DNA from: Pyrinomonadaceae bacterium
Lineage (GTDB): Bacteria; Acidobacteriota; Blastocatellia; Pyrinomonadales; Pyrinomonadaceae
Reading direction: 5' to 3'
NCBI GenBank assembly: GCA_017983495.1
Contig: JAGOBH010000010.1
Location: 26,129 to 90,128, forward strand
Length of the DNA: 64,000 nt
Part shown: positions 9,291 through 17,567 of the stretch, piece after piece
How the letters are laid out: every line of letters begins with the position of its first letter
How positions within the stretch are numbered: position 1 is the first letter of the stretch
Translations under genes and position numbers: made by a program
Notes under the pieces: generated by a model
Databases searched by the model: none
What the model was told of the DNA's origin: nothing
The model's input: the letters and a program-made list of their open reading frames with translations, nothing else

Positions 9291-12200
9291 ATGCCCATCA
9301 ACTCCTATATCGAAAACATCGCAAAGCACCACACTCGTGGAATCGCAACCGAGCACACATTTCGGGGCGATCTTCAACGCCTGATCGAGGAACTTGTCCC
9401 AGAGGTTGCCGCGACTAACGAGCCGAAACGCATCGAGTGCGGCGCGCCTGACTACGTTCTTACACGTAAGGACATTCCCGTTGGCTACATCGAGGCAAAA
9501 GACATCGGGAAAGACCTTGACGCTAAGGAGTTCAAGGAACAATTTGACCGATATCGCAATGCGCTCGACAATCTTATAATCACCGACAATCTAGACTTTA
9601 GGTTTTACATCAATGGCAAGGCGACCGCGTCGATTCGGATCGGTGAGATTCGCAATGGCGGGATCGTTGCGTTGCCCGAGACCTTCGACCAGTTCGCGAG
9701 CCTGATAAAAGAATTCTGTTCGCGCACTCCGCAGACCATCAAGAGTTCGAAACGGCTGGCGGAGATGATGGCTGAGAAGGCAAAGATACTTGCCTTTATC
9801 ATCAAGAACGCTCTCGAAGAAGATATTGCCGCCGAAGCCGAAAGCGATCTGACCAATCAGATGAAGGCGTTCAAGGATATTCTCATCCACGACATCGACC
9901 CCAAGGCGTTTGCCGATATATACGCGCAGACGATCGCTTACGGTATGTTTGCCGCACGGCTACACGACGATACGCTCGATACGTTCTCACGCCAAGAGGC
10001 CGCGAACAAGATACCCAAAACGAACCCGTTCCTTCGCAAGCTCTTTCAGTTCATTGCTGCCTTTGACCTCGACACACGCATTGACTGGATAGTCGATGCG
10101 CTGGCTGACCTGTTCCGGGCGACCGATATTGCGGAGATTCTCAAGAATTTTGGAAAGAGTACGCAGACGCATGACCCGATCATGCACTTTTACGAGACGT
10201 TTCTTGCCGAGTACGACCCCAAACTTCGCAAATCGCGGGGCGTTTTCTACACTCCCGAACCCGTTGTTGACTTCATCGTCCGCGCGGTCGATCACATCCT
10301 AAAGACGGAGTTCAACTTACCGAACGGCATCGCCGATACATCAAAGGTAAAGGTCAAAGTTAAAACGCCCGTCGTCAAAAAAGGACAGGGAACCGTTTAC
10401 GAAGAGGTCGATAACGAATATCACAAAGTACAGATACTCGATCCTGCGACCGGGACCGGGACTTTCCTTGCAACGGTCATCAAGCACATTTACAAGGGCT
10501 TTGAGAATCAACAGGGCGTTTGGAGCCAGTATGTCGATGAGCATCTTATACCTCGATTGAATGGCTTCGAACTATTGATGGCCTCGTATGCCATGGCGCA
10601 TCTTAAACTCGATCTATTGCTTTCAGAGACCGGATACAAGCCCGCGACCAGTAACGCTAACGACCAACGGCGTTTCCAGGTCTATCTGACCAACGCTCTT
10701 GAGGAATATCACCCCGACACAGGCACGCTCTTCGCCAGTTGGCTCTCGACCGAGGCAAACGAAGCCAACCACATCAAACGCGACACACCTGTCATGGTCG
10801 TCATCGGCAATCCGCCCTATAGCGGCATCTCGTCAAACATGGGCAAATGGATTTCTGACCTCATTGAGCAATATAAATACGTGGACGGTGAACACTTTGG
10901 GGAGCGGAAACACTGGCTGCACGACGATTATGTCAAGTTCATCAGACTAGGCCAGTACTTTGTCGACAAGAACGGTGACGGCATCTTGGCTTTTATCAAT
11001 AACCATAGTTTCTTGGACAATCCGACGTTTAGAGGAATGCGGTGGAACTTGCTGAATTCCTTTGACGACATTTACGTAATCGATCTTCACGGAAATAGTA
11101 AGAAAACCGAAACTAGTCCCAATGGAGTTGTCGACCAGAACGTATTTGATATTCAGGCTGGTGTTTCGATAAACATCTTCGTAAAGAGAACGGCATCGCA
11201 ACAAGCCAAGAAACTCGCAACCGTCAAACATATTGACGCTTGGGGTAAACGAGAAGCTAAGTATGATTTGCTTTTGGAGAATTCACTCTCGGAACTTAAA
11301 TTCGCCACTATCGATCCTCACGCTCCATATTATTTTTTCCGCCCGAAAAACTTCTCCGGCGAATCGTTGTACAACGAAGGCTTTAAAATTGGCGAACTTT
11401 TCAGAACAAACGTCACCGGAATAGTAACAGCCCGGGACTTTCTTGTCGTTGATTTCGATGAGTCAACGCTTTTGAAGAAGATTGAGAAGTTTTGCGATAT
11501 TACTCTGGCCGATAATCAAATACGCGCGTGGTTGTTCCCCAACAAGAAGGAAGGCAAATACGAGGCGGGAGACACGCGGGGCTGGCAGATTTCAAACGCC
11601 CGGAAGAAAATCCAAAGGAACAATCACAAGGCTTTCGTTAAGGATGTGGCATATCGACCTTTCGATACCCGAAAGATCTATTACTCACCGGACATGGTCG
11701 ATTGGGGTCGCGAAAAATACATGAAGCATCTAGACAATCGCGACAATCTTGCTTTGATGACTTGCAGGCAATCCGCAATCGATAGTTGGGAACATGTCGG
11801 CGTTACCAATCTTATTACCGACGATTGTCGTGTTTCAAATAGAAGCCGAGAGCGTGGATATATCTTTCCTCTCTATCTCTATCCAGATGATATTGCACAG
11901 AGAACGCTAGATGGGCGAACGCACAGGACGCCTAATCTTAACCCGGAAGTCATACAGCAGTTCTCCGACGGTGTTGGCCTAGCCTTTGTGCCCGAAAAGA
12001 CTGTCGATTCCAAGATCGACGGGAGTTTTGCACCGATAGATATTCTCGATTACATCTACGCTGTTCTGCATAGCCCGAGCTACCGTGAGAAGTACAAAGA
12101 GTTTCTTAAGATCGACTTTCCGCGTGTGCCGTATCCGAGGGACGCCGCGACGTTTTGGCAGCTTGTCGCACTCGGCGGTGAGCTTCGCCAAATACATCTG

Positions 12201-12653
12201 CTCGAAAGCGCAACCGTTTCCAAGTTCATCACCAGCTTCAACGTCGGCGGCGATAACGTTGTGGAAAAGATCGCGTTCGTTCCGGGCTCCCCTCCTTACG
12301 AAGGAGGGGTGGCAGACGCTTCGTCTGACGGGGTGGTTCTCTCGGACGCCCGTGACTTGAGCAGTTCCAACGTTTCAGAGAACCACCCCCCGGCTACCGC
12401 CGTACCCCTCCTTCGTAAGGAGGGGAGCTTTGGAGATGTCTATTTCAACGACACCCAATATTTCGCGGGCGTCCCCGAGATCGCGTGGAACTTCTACATC
12501 GGCGGCTACCAACCCGCCCAGAAATGGCTAAAAGACCGCAAAGGCCGAAAGCTTTCTTTCGACGACATACAGCACTACCAAAAAATAATAGTAGCCCTAA
12601 CCGAAACCGACCGGATTATGACGGAGATCGACAGAAAGAACTTCATTTTGTGA
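9291..12653 (+). CDS. Single-chain restriction endonuclease-methyltransferase (type IIG/ISP-like)
   Basis: A 1120-residue fusion. A PD-(D/E)XK nuclease motif is at the N-terminus (APDYVL at residues 52-57, then GYIEAKD with Glu68 and Lys70). A helical connector follows, then an N6-adenine methyltransferase with motif I LDPATGTGTFL near residue 383 and motif IV GNPPYSG near 505. The C-terminus (YFAGVPEIAWNFYIGGYQ, then KWLKDRKGR) resembles the target-recognition region of type ISP enzymes. No helicase domain is visible, unlike LlaGI. Residues about 998-1046 are encoded by an inserted repeat pair that keeps the frame. It should methylate host DNA and cut unmodified DNA. Confidence 0.9.
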   Translation: MPINSYIENIAKHHTRGIATEHTFRGDLQRLIEELVPEVAATNEPKRIECGAPDYVLTRKDIPVGYIEAKDIGKDLDAKEFKEQFDRYRNALDNLIITDNLDFRFYINGKATASIRIGEIRNGGIVALPETFDQFASLIKEFCSRTPQTIKSSKRLAEMMAEKAKILAFIIKNALEEDIAAEAESDLTNQMKAFKDILIHDIDPKAFADIYAQTIAYGMFAARLHDDTLDTFSRQEAANKIPKTNPFLRKLFQFIAAFDLDTRIDWIVDALADLFRATDIAEILKNFGKSTQTHDPIMHFYETFLAEYDPKLRKSRGVFYTPEPVVDFIVRAVDHILKTEFNLPNGIADTSKVKVKVKTPVVKKGQGTVYEEVDNEYHKVQILDPATGTGTFLATVIKHIYKGFENQQGVWSQYVDEHLIPRLNGFELLMASYAMAHLKLDLLLSETGYKPATSNANDQRRFQVYLTNALEEYHPDTGTLFASWLSTEANEANHIKRDTPVMVVIGNPPYSGISSNMGKWISDLIEQYKYVDGEHFGERKHWLHDDYVKFIRLGQYFVDKNGDGILAFINNHSFLDNPTFRGMRWNLLNSFDDIYVIDLHGNSKKTETSPNGVVDQNVFDIQAGVSINIFVKRTASQQAKKLATVKHIDAWGKREAKYDLLLENSLSELKFATIDPHAPYYFFRPKNFSGESLYNEGFKIGELFRTNVTGIVTARDFLVVDFDESTLLKKIEKFCDITLADNQIRAWLFPNKKEGKYEAGDTRGWQISNARKKIQRNNHKAFVKDVAYRPFDTRKIYYSPDMVDWGREKYMKHLDNRDNLALMTCRQSAIDSWEHVGVTNLITDDCRVSNRSRERGYIFPLYLYPDDIAQRTLDGRTHRTPNLNPEVIQQFSDGVGLAFVPEKTVDSKIDGSFAPIDILDYIYAVLHSPSYREKYKEFLKIDFPRVPYPRDAATFWQLVALGGELRQIHLLESATVSKFITSFNVGGDNVVEKIAFVPGSPPYEGGVADASSDGVVLSDARDLSSSNVSENHPPATAVPLLRKEGSFGDVYFNDTQYFAGVPEIAWNFYIGGYQPAQKWLKDRKGRKLSFDDIQHYQKIIVALTETDRIMTEIDRKNFIL
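12286..12428. repeat. Inverted pair of the palindromic element, in frame inside the restriction-methylation gene
   Basis: Copy a (12286-12343) and an inverted copy b (12378-12428) flank about 34 bp. Both keep the 9-bp CCCCTCC hairpin seen in feoB. The variable stem is AGAC/GTCT in copy a and CGGC/GCCG in copy b, compared with ACCC/GGGT in feoB, so both sides change together. There is no stop in the gene frame, and removing the block would join VPG to SFGDVYFN, the expected family sequence. Confidence 0.9.
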
Positions 12654-12695
12654 TTCGGTGGCAACTAATATCGCTCACTTGAGGGACACAGAATT

Positions 12696-13607
12696 ATGAC
12701 TAAACAAAATCTATCTGACTCAGGGGCACTCTGTGCCAAATTAACCCATGCCACGTTGCGAGTGCTTCAGAAGAACGGCGGTGAAATGCGCGGAAAGGAC
12801 GTTCTTGAGCAAATTACCGCTCAGGTTGAGTTCAATGAATGGGAATCCAACATATTGCCGCAAAACGGGGAGATAAGATGGCGGAATTTTTACAGCCGAG
12901 CCCTAATAGAGCCAACAAAAGCCGGTTTCCTTATTAAGAGAAAGGGGATCTGGTATCTCACCCCGGAAGGCGAGGAGGCTCTAAAAAGTAGTCCGACTGA
13001 GATATGGGCAATGGCAAACAAGAAATATAAAGAATGGAAGACGGTTAACCCAACCCAAGGGGCCGAAGAATTGGATAGCGGGTTGACTGACACGTCGAGT
13101 TTTGAAGTTCCAAATAGCGAACTATCACTCGAAAGGTTCGAGCAATTAGCCCTCGAGAGTATTACCGACGCGATCAATGCAAAGACCGCGTATGAGTTTC
13201 AGGATCTCGCCGCCGCTCTATTGCGTGCAATGGGCTATTTCACGCCGTTTGTCGCCCCGCGTGGAAAAGATGGTGGCGTGGACATCATGGCATACCGCGA
13301 TCCGCTCGGAACGCTTGCTCCGCGGATAAAGATACAGATCAAACATCGCGAATCGACAACTCCGGTCGCGGATGTTCGGCAGCTTATGGGTTTGCTTCAA
13401 AAGGATGGTGACGTTGGTATCTTTTTTTCAACAGGCGGCTTCACTCCCGATGCCAAATCAACTGCCCGTGGCTCGCACGTCCATGTCGAACTGATCGATC
13501 TCGACCGATTTATAATCCTATGGCGTCAGTTCTACGACAAGCTAAAGGACGATGACAAAGCGATGCTACCGCTCACGCCCGTTTACTTCATCGCGTCATT
13601 ACCATGA
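12696..13607 (+). CDS. mrr: Mrr-type restriction endonuclease
   Basis: A 303-residue protein. An N-terminal winged-helix Mrr_N-like region (LRVLQKNGGEMRGKDVLEQI to KRKGIWYLTPEGEEAL) is followed by an Mrr catalytic domain. The catalytic residues are in GKDGGVDIMAY (Asp near residue 193) and KIQIKHR (the Gln-x-Lys variant of the PD-(D/E)XK core). SARGSHVHVELIDLDRFI matches the family end. Mrr enzymes cut DNA carrying foreign methylation. GAGGG lies upstream of the ATG, 43 bp after the preceding gene, so the two probably form one defence operon. Confidence 0.9.
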   Translation: MTKQNLSDSGALCAKLTHATLRVLQKNGGEMRGKDVLEQITAQVEFNEWESNILPQNGEIRWRNFYSRALIEPTKAGFLIKRKGIWYLTPEGEEALKSSPTEIWAMANKKYKEWKTVNPTQGAEELDSGLTDTSSFEVPNSELSLERFEQLALESITDAINAKTAYEFQDLAAALLRAMGYFTPFVAPRGKDGGVDIMAYRDPLGTLAPRIKIQIKHRESTTPVADVRQLMGLLQKDGDVGIFFSTGGFTPDAKSTARGSHVHVELIDLDRFIILWRQFYDKLKDDDKAMLPLTPVYFIASLP

Positions 13608-13770
13608 TAGAAAACATCAAACGCCGAGCCGGGTACCTTCTCCCACAGAGTAGTTATCGTTACCTGGAGTAACATCAGAGCGTCTCTTGTCGAGGAAAAT
13701 ACCATAAAATATAACGAAACCCGCATAAACACTGACGTTCACGCACACTTCACCCACGGGAAATATTAAT

Positions 13771-14031
13771 TTCCTGACGAAAAACAAAACTTTCCTGACG
13801 AAGAACAAAAGTTTTCTGGCAGTTGCAAGGTCGTGGACGTGGGGAACAAAGTGTTTCCTGACGATTACGAGGTCGATATCGTGGGGAAACAAAAGTTTTC
13901 TGCCGGTTACGAGGTCGATATCGTGGGGAAATAAAAGTTTTCTTGCGGTTACGAGGTCGATTTCGTGGGGAAACAAAAGTTTTCTGGCAGTTACGAGGTC
14001 GATATCGAGGAGAAACAAGTGGTTTCTGGCG
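13771..14031. repeat. 42-bp minisatellite
   Basis: Five consecutive units of about 42 bp start near 13822, 13864, 13906, 13948 and 13990, based on GTTACGAGGTCGATATCGTG. Two 21-bp half-related units starting TTCCTGACGA precede them at 13771 and 13792. The unit length is a multiple of three, so reverse-strand frames stay open and would encode 14-residue repeats (LLFPHDIDLVTARK-like). I do not annotate these as a gene because two reverse frames are equally open and no convincing start or signal is seen. Confidence 0.85.
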
Positions 14032-14084
14032 GGAAATAAAAAGTTCTTGCCTTTTTTTTTGAGATTTTTTATTATCGCCCAATC

Positions 14085-14101
14085 ACCCACATCGTGGGTG
14101 A
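14085..14101. promoter_or_regulatory. Perfect hairpin in the leader of the 230-aa protein gene
   Basis: CACCCAC and GTGGGTG flank a 3-base loop, about 20 bp upstream of the AAGGAGG ribosome-binding site at 14121. It may be a leader hairpin or an operator; no function is known. Confidence 0.5.
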
Positions 14102-14135
14102 GACCCATAAACCCATAAAAAAGGAGGCCACCCAT

Positions 14136-14828
14136 ATGGCTGACAAACAATTCCCGACCACTGAGGCAGACCTCAACCTGCTGCTTCAGAGTCTCAACAC
14201 AAAACTTCCGACGTACTCCGCCACTCTCGGCATAACAGCACCCGAGATGACATCGCTTAGCTACGATGCGGTAAATTTTAACTACATCATCAACTTTGCC
14301 CAGCTCGTCAACGACTCAAAGGACGCGTTCTTTGCGTTCAAAGAAGACCTCATCGACGGTGAGATCAGTGCCGTCGAGCTGCCGATACCGACATTTCCGA
14401 CGGTCAGTATGCCCGAAGCCGCTTTACCCGGTATCAAAAAGCGTTTGCGGAGTCTGCTGAAACGTATCAAGAGTGCTCCGGCATATACCGAGCAGATCGG
14501 CGAAGACCTCGGGCTTGTCGAAAAAGACGCGAGCGGATTCAACCCCGATGACCTCTTTGCCGAACTCAAGCCGCGTGCAATCTCAAACGGCCGTGTCGAA
14601 ATCTCGTTCTCGAAGCAGGGAATGGACGCGATGCGTGTCGAATTCAAACGCAAGGGCGAAAGCAGTTGGTCACTGGCTAGTGTCTTTACCGCGAGCCCGG
14701 GCATCCACGACGCCCCGAGCGTCCCGCCCGACACGCCCGAGTCACGCGAATATCGCGGCATTCTCATCAAAAAGAACGACCCGATCGGCAACATGTCGCC
14801 CAGCTACACCATCGTCACCACGCCGTAG
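14136..14828 (+). CDS. Conserved-looking protein of unknown function (230 aa)
   Basis: The start at 14136 is set by a strong Shine-Dalgarno (AAGGAGG, 8 nt spacing); the open frame runs 14 codons further upstream. There is no signal peptide. The N-terminal two-thirds is helical (TEADLNLLLQSLNTKLPTYS) with a proline-rich hinge (LPIPTFPTVSMPEAALP). The C-terminal third is beta-rich and resembles a fibronectin-III-like module (GRVEISFSKQGMDAMRVEFK). I do not recognise a named family. It sits next to the restriction island but has its own leader and terminator, so a defence role is not supported. Confidence 0.75.
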   Translation: MADKQFPTTEADLNLLLQSLNTKLPTYSATLGITAPEMTSLSYDAVNFNYIINFAQLVNDSKDAFFAFKEDLIDGEISAVELPIPTFPTVSMPEAALPGIKKRLRSLLKRIKSAPAYTEQIGEDLGLVEKDASGFNPDDLFAELKPRAISNGRVEISFSKQGMDAMRVEFKRKGESSWSLASVFTASPGIHDAPSVPPDTPESREYRGILIKKNDPIGNMSPSYTIVTTP

Positions 14829-14860
14829 GGCATTAGACGAGAGACGATCCCAAACAAACA

Positions 14861-14897
14861 AAAGGCGGTACGCACGTTGATGTGTGTACCGCCTTTT
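14861..14897. terminator. Bidirectional rho-independent terminator
   Basis: AAAGGCGGTAC pairs perfectly with GTACCGCCTTT across a short loop, with A and T tracts on the two sides. It separates two convergent genes and can serve both. Confidence 0.9.
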
Positions 14898-14918
14898 GAA
14901 ATGTAAGCCGACCTTTGT

Positions 14919-16151
14919 CTAGCGAGTGCCTTTATTGACCAGCACGCCGTTGATGATCGTGCCGATGCAGTGGGTGGTCCATTCGAGAGGGTCGCCGTCG
15001 TAGAGAGCGATGTCGGCGTCTTTGCCAACGGCGAGCGAGCCGATGCGTGCGTCGAGGCCGAGGATCTTCGCGGCGTCGATGGTGATCAGAGCAAGGGCGT
15101 CACGTTGCGACATGCCGTTCTGTGCGGCCATGCCCGCTTCGAAGAGAACGACGCGGGTTTTGGGCACGTAGCCCTCATAACCACTCTGGAGGGCTACGGG
15201 AATGCCCGCAGCCTTGAGTTTGCCGGCAGTTTCCATCGACAGGCCGTCCGTATCGCCTCCGGCACGTGCCATCGTCGGGTGGATTATGACCGGGACGCCC
15301 GCAGCCTTGATGTCGTTCATGACAAGCTGTGCGTCCGCGGCACCGTCGAGCACGATGCGGATGTTAAATTCCTTGGCAATGCGGAGAGCGGTGATGATGT
15401 CCTGAGCCTTGTTGGCGTTGATCAGCAGCGGGGTCTCGCGTTTGATGACCGCGGCCATCGCGACGGATTTGAGATCCTTGGGGGCGTCGGGCTTTTTGGC
15501 GTTCTCCTGAGCCTTGATCAGCTCCGCACGGAGCATGGCGACCGCTTTGGCACGCGAACCGGGCGATTTGCCCGCACCGGCGAGGCCGTTATTGCCAAGC
15601 GTGACCATTATCATCGCGGTCGGCACGATCGTCGCGTCGTCGACGTTCTTGCCCCACGTTTTCGCGATCATCGTCTGCCCCGAAATGAGGGCCGAGGGCT
15701 GATGGCCGGTGTGGATCGTCGTCACGCCGAACTCGCGGACCCAGTCGATCAGGCGTTCCTGGGCGTTATAGGCGTCAGTGGCACGCAGTTCGGGCTGGAC
15801 CGATGCACTGCCGTCAAGCGCCATCTGATCGTGCGGTTGATTGAGGTAACCGTTGAGCCCGATGACGGTATGAGCGTCGATCAGGCCTGGCGTGACGACC
15901 TTTGCGGTGATGACGGTGTAGTTCGCGGGTATCTTGACGCTCGCCGCGGTCCCGACGGCCTCGATCTTACCGTTGTTGATGAGCACGACGCCGTTGGTTA
16001 TTGGTTCGCCCGCCATCGTCCAGACAGTCTCGCCCTGGACGGCGATCTGAGCCGATGCCGTGACGGCGAGAATTAGCCACAGAGTGCAAAGAGCGAGGAG
16101 GTTTTTCGATACATTTACCATGTTATTTTTTACTTTTTGCTTGAACATCAT
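14919..16151 (-). CDS. Secreted amidohydrolase paralogue lacking metal ligands (probable pseudoenzyme)
   Basis: A 410-residue amidohydrolase-fold protein with a signal peptide (ending VTASAQ). The family ends are intact (VTPGLIDAH near the start, GSLAVGKDADIALYDGDPLEW near the end). The catalytic positions are not. The HxH pair reads DAHTVIG, the FHTHRHDD segment of its partner reads INANKAQD, LQHVSE reads LDGAAD, and the FHTDDG aspartate segment reads LQSGYEG. It starts directly after the partner's stop, with GGAGGT in the partner's last codons as ribosome-binding site, so the two are translationally coupled. A binding or regulatory partner role is inferred. Confidence 0.85.
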   Translation of the reverse strand: MMFKQKVKNNMVNVSKNLLALCTLWLILAVTASAQIAVQGETVWTMAGEPITNGVVLINNGKIEAVGTAASVKIPANYTVITAKVVTPGLIDAHTVIGLNGYLNQPHDQMALDGSASVQPELRATDAYNAQERLIDWVREFGVTTIHTGHQPSALISGQTMIAKTWGKNVDDATIVPTAMIMVTLGNNGLAGAGKSPGSRAKAVAMLRAELIKAQENAKKPDAPKDLKSVAMAAVIKRETPLLINANKAQDIITALRIAKEFNIRIVLDGAADAQLVMNDIKAAGVPVIIHPTMARAGGDTDGLSMETAGKLKAAGIPVALQSGYEGYVPKTRVVLFEAGMAAQNGMSQRDALALITIDAAKILGLDARIGSLAVGKDADIALYDGDPLEWTTHCIGTIINGVLVNKGTR

Positions 16152-17474
16152 TTAGTTATCACCTCCAAAGTCGCCGTCGAAGCAGTCGATGTGGACGGTA
16201 CGGTCGGTCGTGGCACCGTTTCCGCCGGTCTGGATTAGATAATCCTGCGGATTCGAACGGTCAAAAACCTTTTTGCCTTCGACCCATGTCTCGAGGACAT
16301 GCGTGTAGATACTCAGCGGGTCGCCGCTCAAGACGATGAAATCAGCGTCCTTGCCGGCCTCAAGCGAACCGACACGCTTGTCGAGGTCGAGCATGATCGC
16401 GTTCGCCATCGTTAGAGCATATAACGCCTTATCGCGGGACATGCCCGCACGGACCGCAATTCCGGCCGAGCGAAGGAACCAACGCGAGTCAGTGATGCCG
16501 TCGTCGGTGTGAAAACCGGTGAGAGCCCCTGCCTTTTCAAGAGCCGGGGCGTTTATCGCGTAAACATCGACCGTCTCGAGCTTTCCGCCCGGCGAATCGA
16601 TGAAGATCATTGACACCGGAGCCTTGGCCTTGGCGATCTCATCAGCGACCTTCCACGCCTCGGACACGTGCTGGAGTACGATGCGGAAGCCAAACTCTTT
16701 CTGCAGACGAAGAGCCGTCAAAATGTCGTCGTGACGGTGCGTATGAAAGTGAACCATGCGTTTGCCGTCGAGAGCCTCTACGAGAGCCTCCATCGCGAGA
16801 TCACGCGGCGGCATTTTCGTGGCGTCGCCCGCGGCTTTTTTGATCTTGTCGCGGTATTCCTGAGCCTTGATGAACTGGTCGCGGACCAGGGCGGCCGATT
16901 TTGCACGCGTGCCGGGAAAGCTACCGCCGCCCGGACGGATGGGATTGGTCCCGTTAGCAAACTTGATGCCGCCCATGATCCGGCCGTCGGCGTCGTAGAG
17001 CAGGATATCGTCGATCTTTACCGCGTCATCGCGAAGCTTTATATAAAGCGTCTGTCCGCTGTTGAGATGACCAGAGCCGGGCATGACATTGACGGTCGTC
17101 AAACCTCCGCTTTGTGCCCTCTGGATGCTCGACGAGCGAACATTTAACCCATCAAGCAGCCGAACGTCGGGCTGAATTGGCGACGAGCCGTCGGCGCCGG
17201 AGCCTTCGCCAATGTGGCTGTGCGTATCGACGAGGCCGGGCATTATCACCTTGCCTTTGGCGTCAACGATCGTAACGTCCGACGACAGACGGACGGTCCT
17301 CGCGTCGCCGACGGTGACGATCTTGCCCTTTTGGACAACGATCACGCCCTGTTCGATCGGAGCTCCGACTATCGGAATGATCTTCGCGTTTATGTAGGCG
17401 ATTGGACGGTCCTGTGCATTTGTCGCGGCGGCAAGCATACCAGCCGCAAAAATGCCGAGAAATAGTTTCTTCAT
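16152..17474 (-). CDS. Secreted metal-dependent amidohydrolase
   Basis: A 440-residue protein with a signal peptide (MKKLFLGIFAAGMLAAATNAQ). It has a full set of amidohydrolase-superfamily metal sites: DTHSHIG after MPGLV, FHTHRHDDI, LQHVSEA, and the catalytic Asp in GFHTDDG. The closing motif is GSLEAGKDADFIVLSGDPLS. It resembles imidazolonepropionase- and prolidase-like exported amidohydrolases; the substrate is unknown. The last residues are acidic and Gly-rich (DGDFGGDN) and their codons carry the ribosome-binding site of the downstream paralogue. Confidence 0.9.
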   Translation of the reverse strand: MKKLFLGIFAAGMLAAATNAQDRPIAYINAKIIPIVGAPIEQGVIVVQKGKIVTVGDARTVRLSSDVTIVDAKGKVIMPGLVDTHSHIGEGSGADGSSPIQPDVRLLDGLNVRSSSIQRAQSGGLTTVNVMPGSGHLNSGQTLYIKLRDDAVKIDDILLYDADGRIMGGIKFANGTNPIRPGGGSFPGTRAKSAALVRDQFIKAQEYRDKIKKAAGDATKMPPRDLAMEALVEALDGKRMVHFHTHRHDDILTALRLQKEFGFRIVLQHVSEAWKVADEIAKAKAPVSMIFIDSPGGKLETVDVYAINAPALEKAGALTGFHTDDGITDSRWFLRSAGIAVRAGMSRDKALYALTMANAIMLDLDKRVGSLEAGKDADFIVLSGDPLSIYTHVLETWVEGKKVFDRSNPQDYLIQTGGNGATTDRTVHIDCFDGDFGGDN

Positions 17475-17567
17475 TTATGCATCCTCAGTTTCGTTGAAAT
17501 TAGAGCGGTTTGTATTGATAAAGTGCTATCTTTTGAGCCGCGTGTCAAAGGCCGTGATGAGATTTGG

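Noticed and set aside
13771..14031. Possible CRISPR array
   Set aside because: The 42-bp units are contiguous with no variable spacers and no cas genes are near; it is a tandem minisatellite.
13617..14150. Reverse-strand 177-aa ORF over the minisatellite
   Set aside because: Openness follows from the 42-bp period, a second reverse frame is equally open, and it overlaps the well-supported start at 14136.
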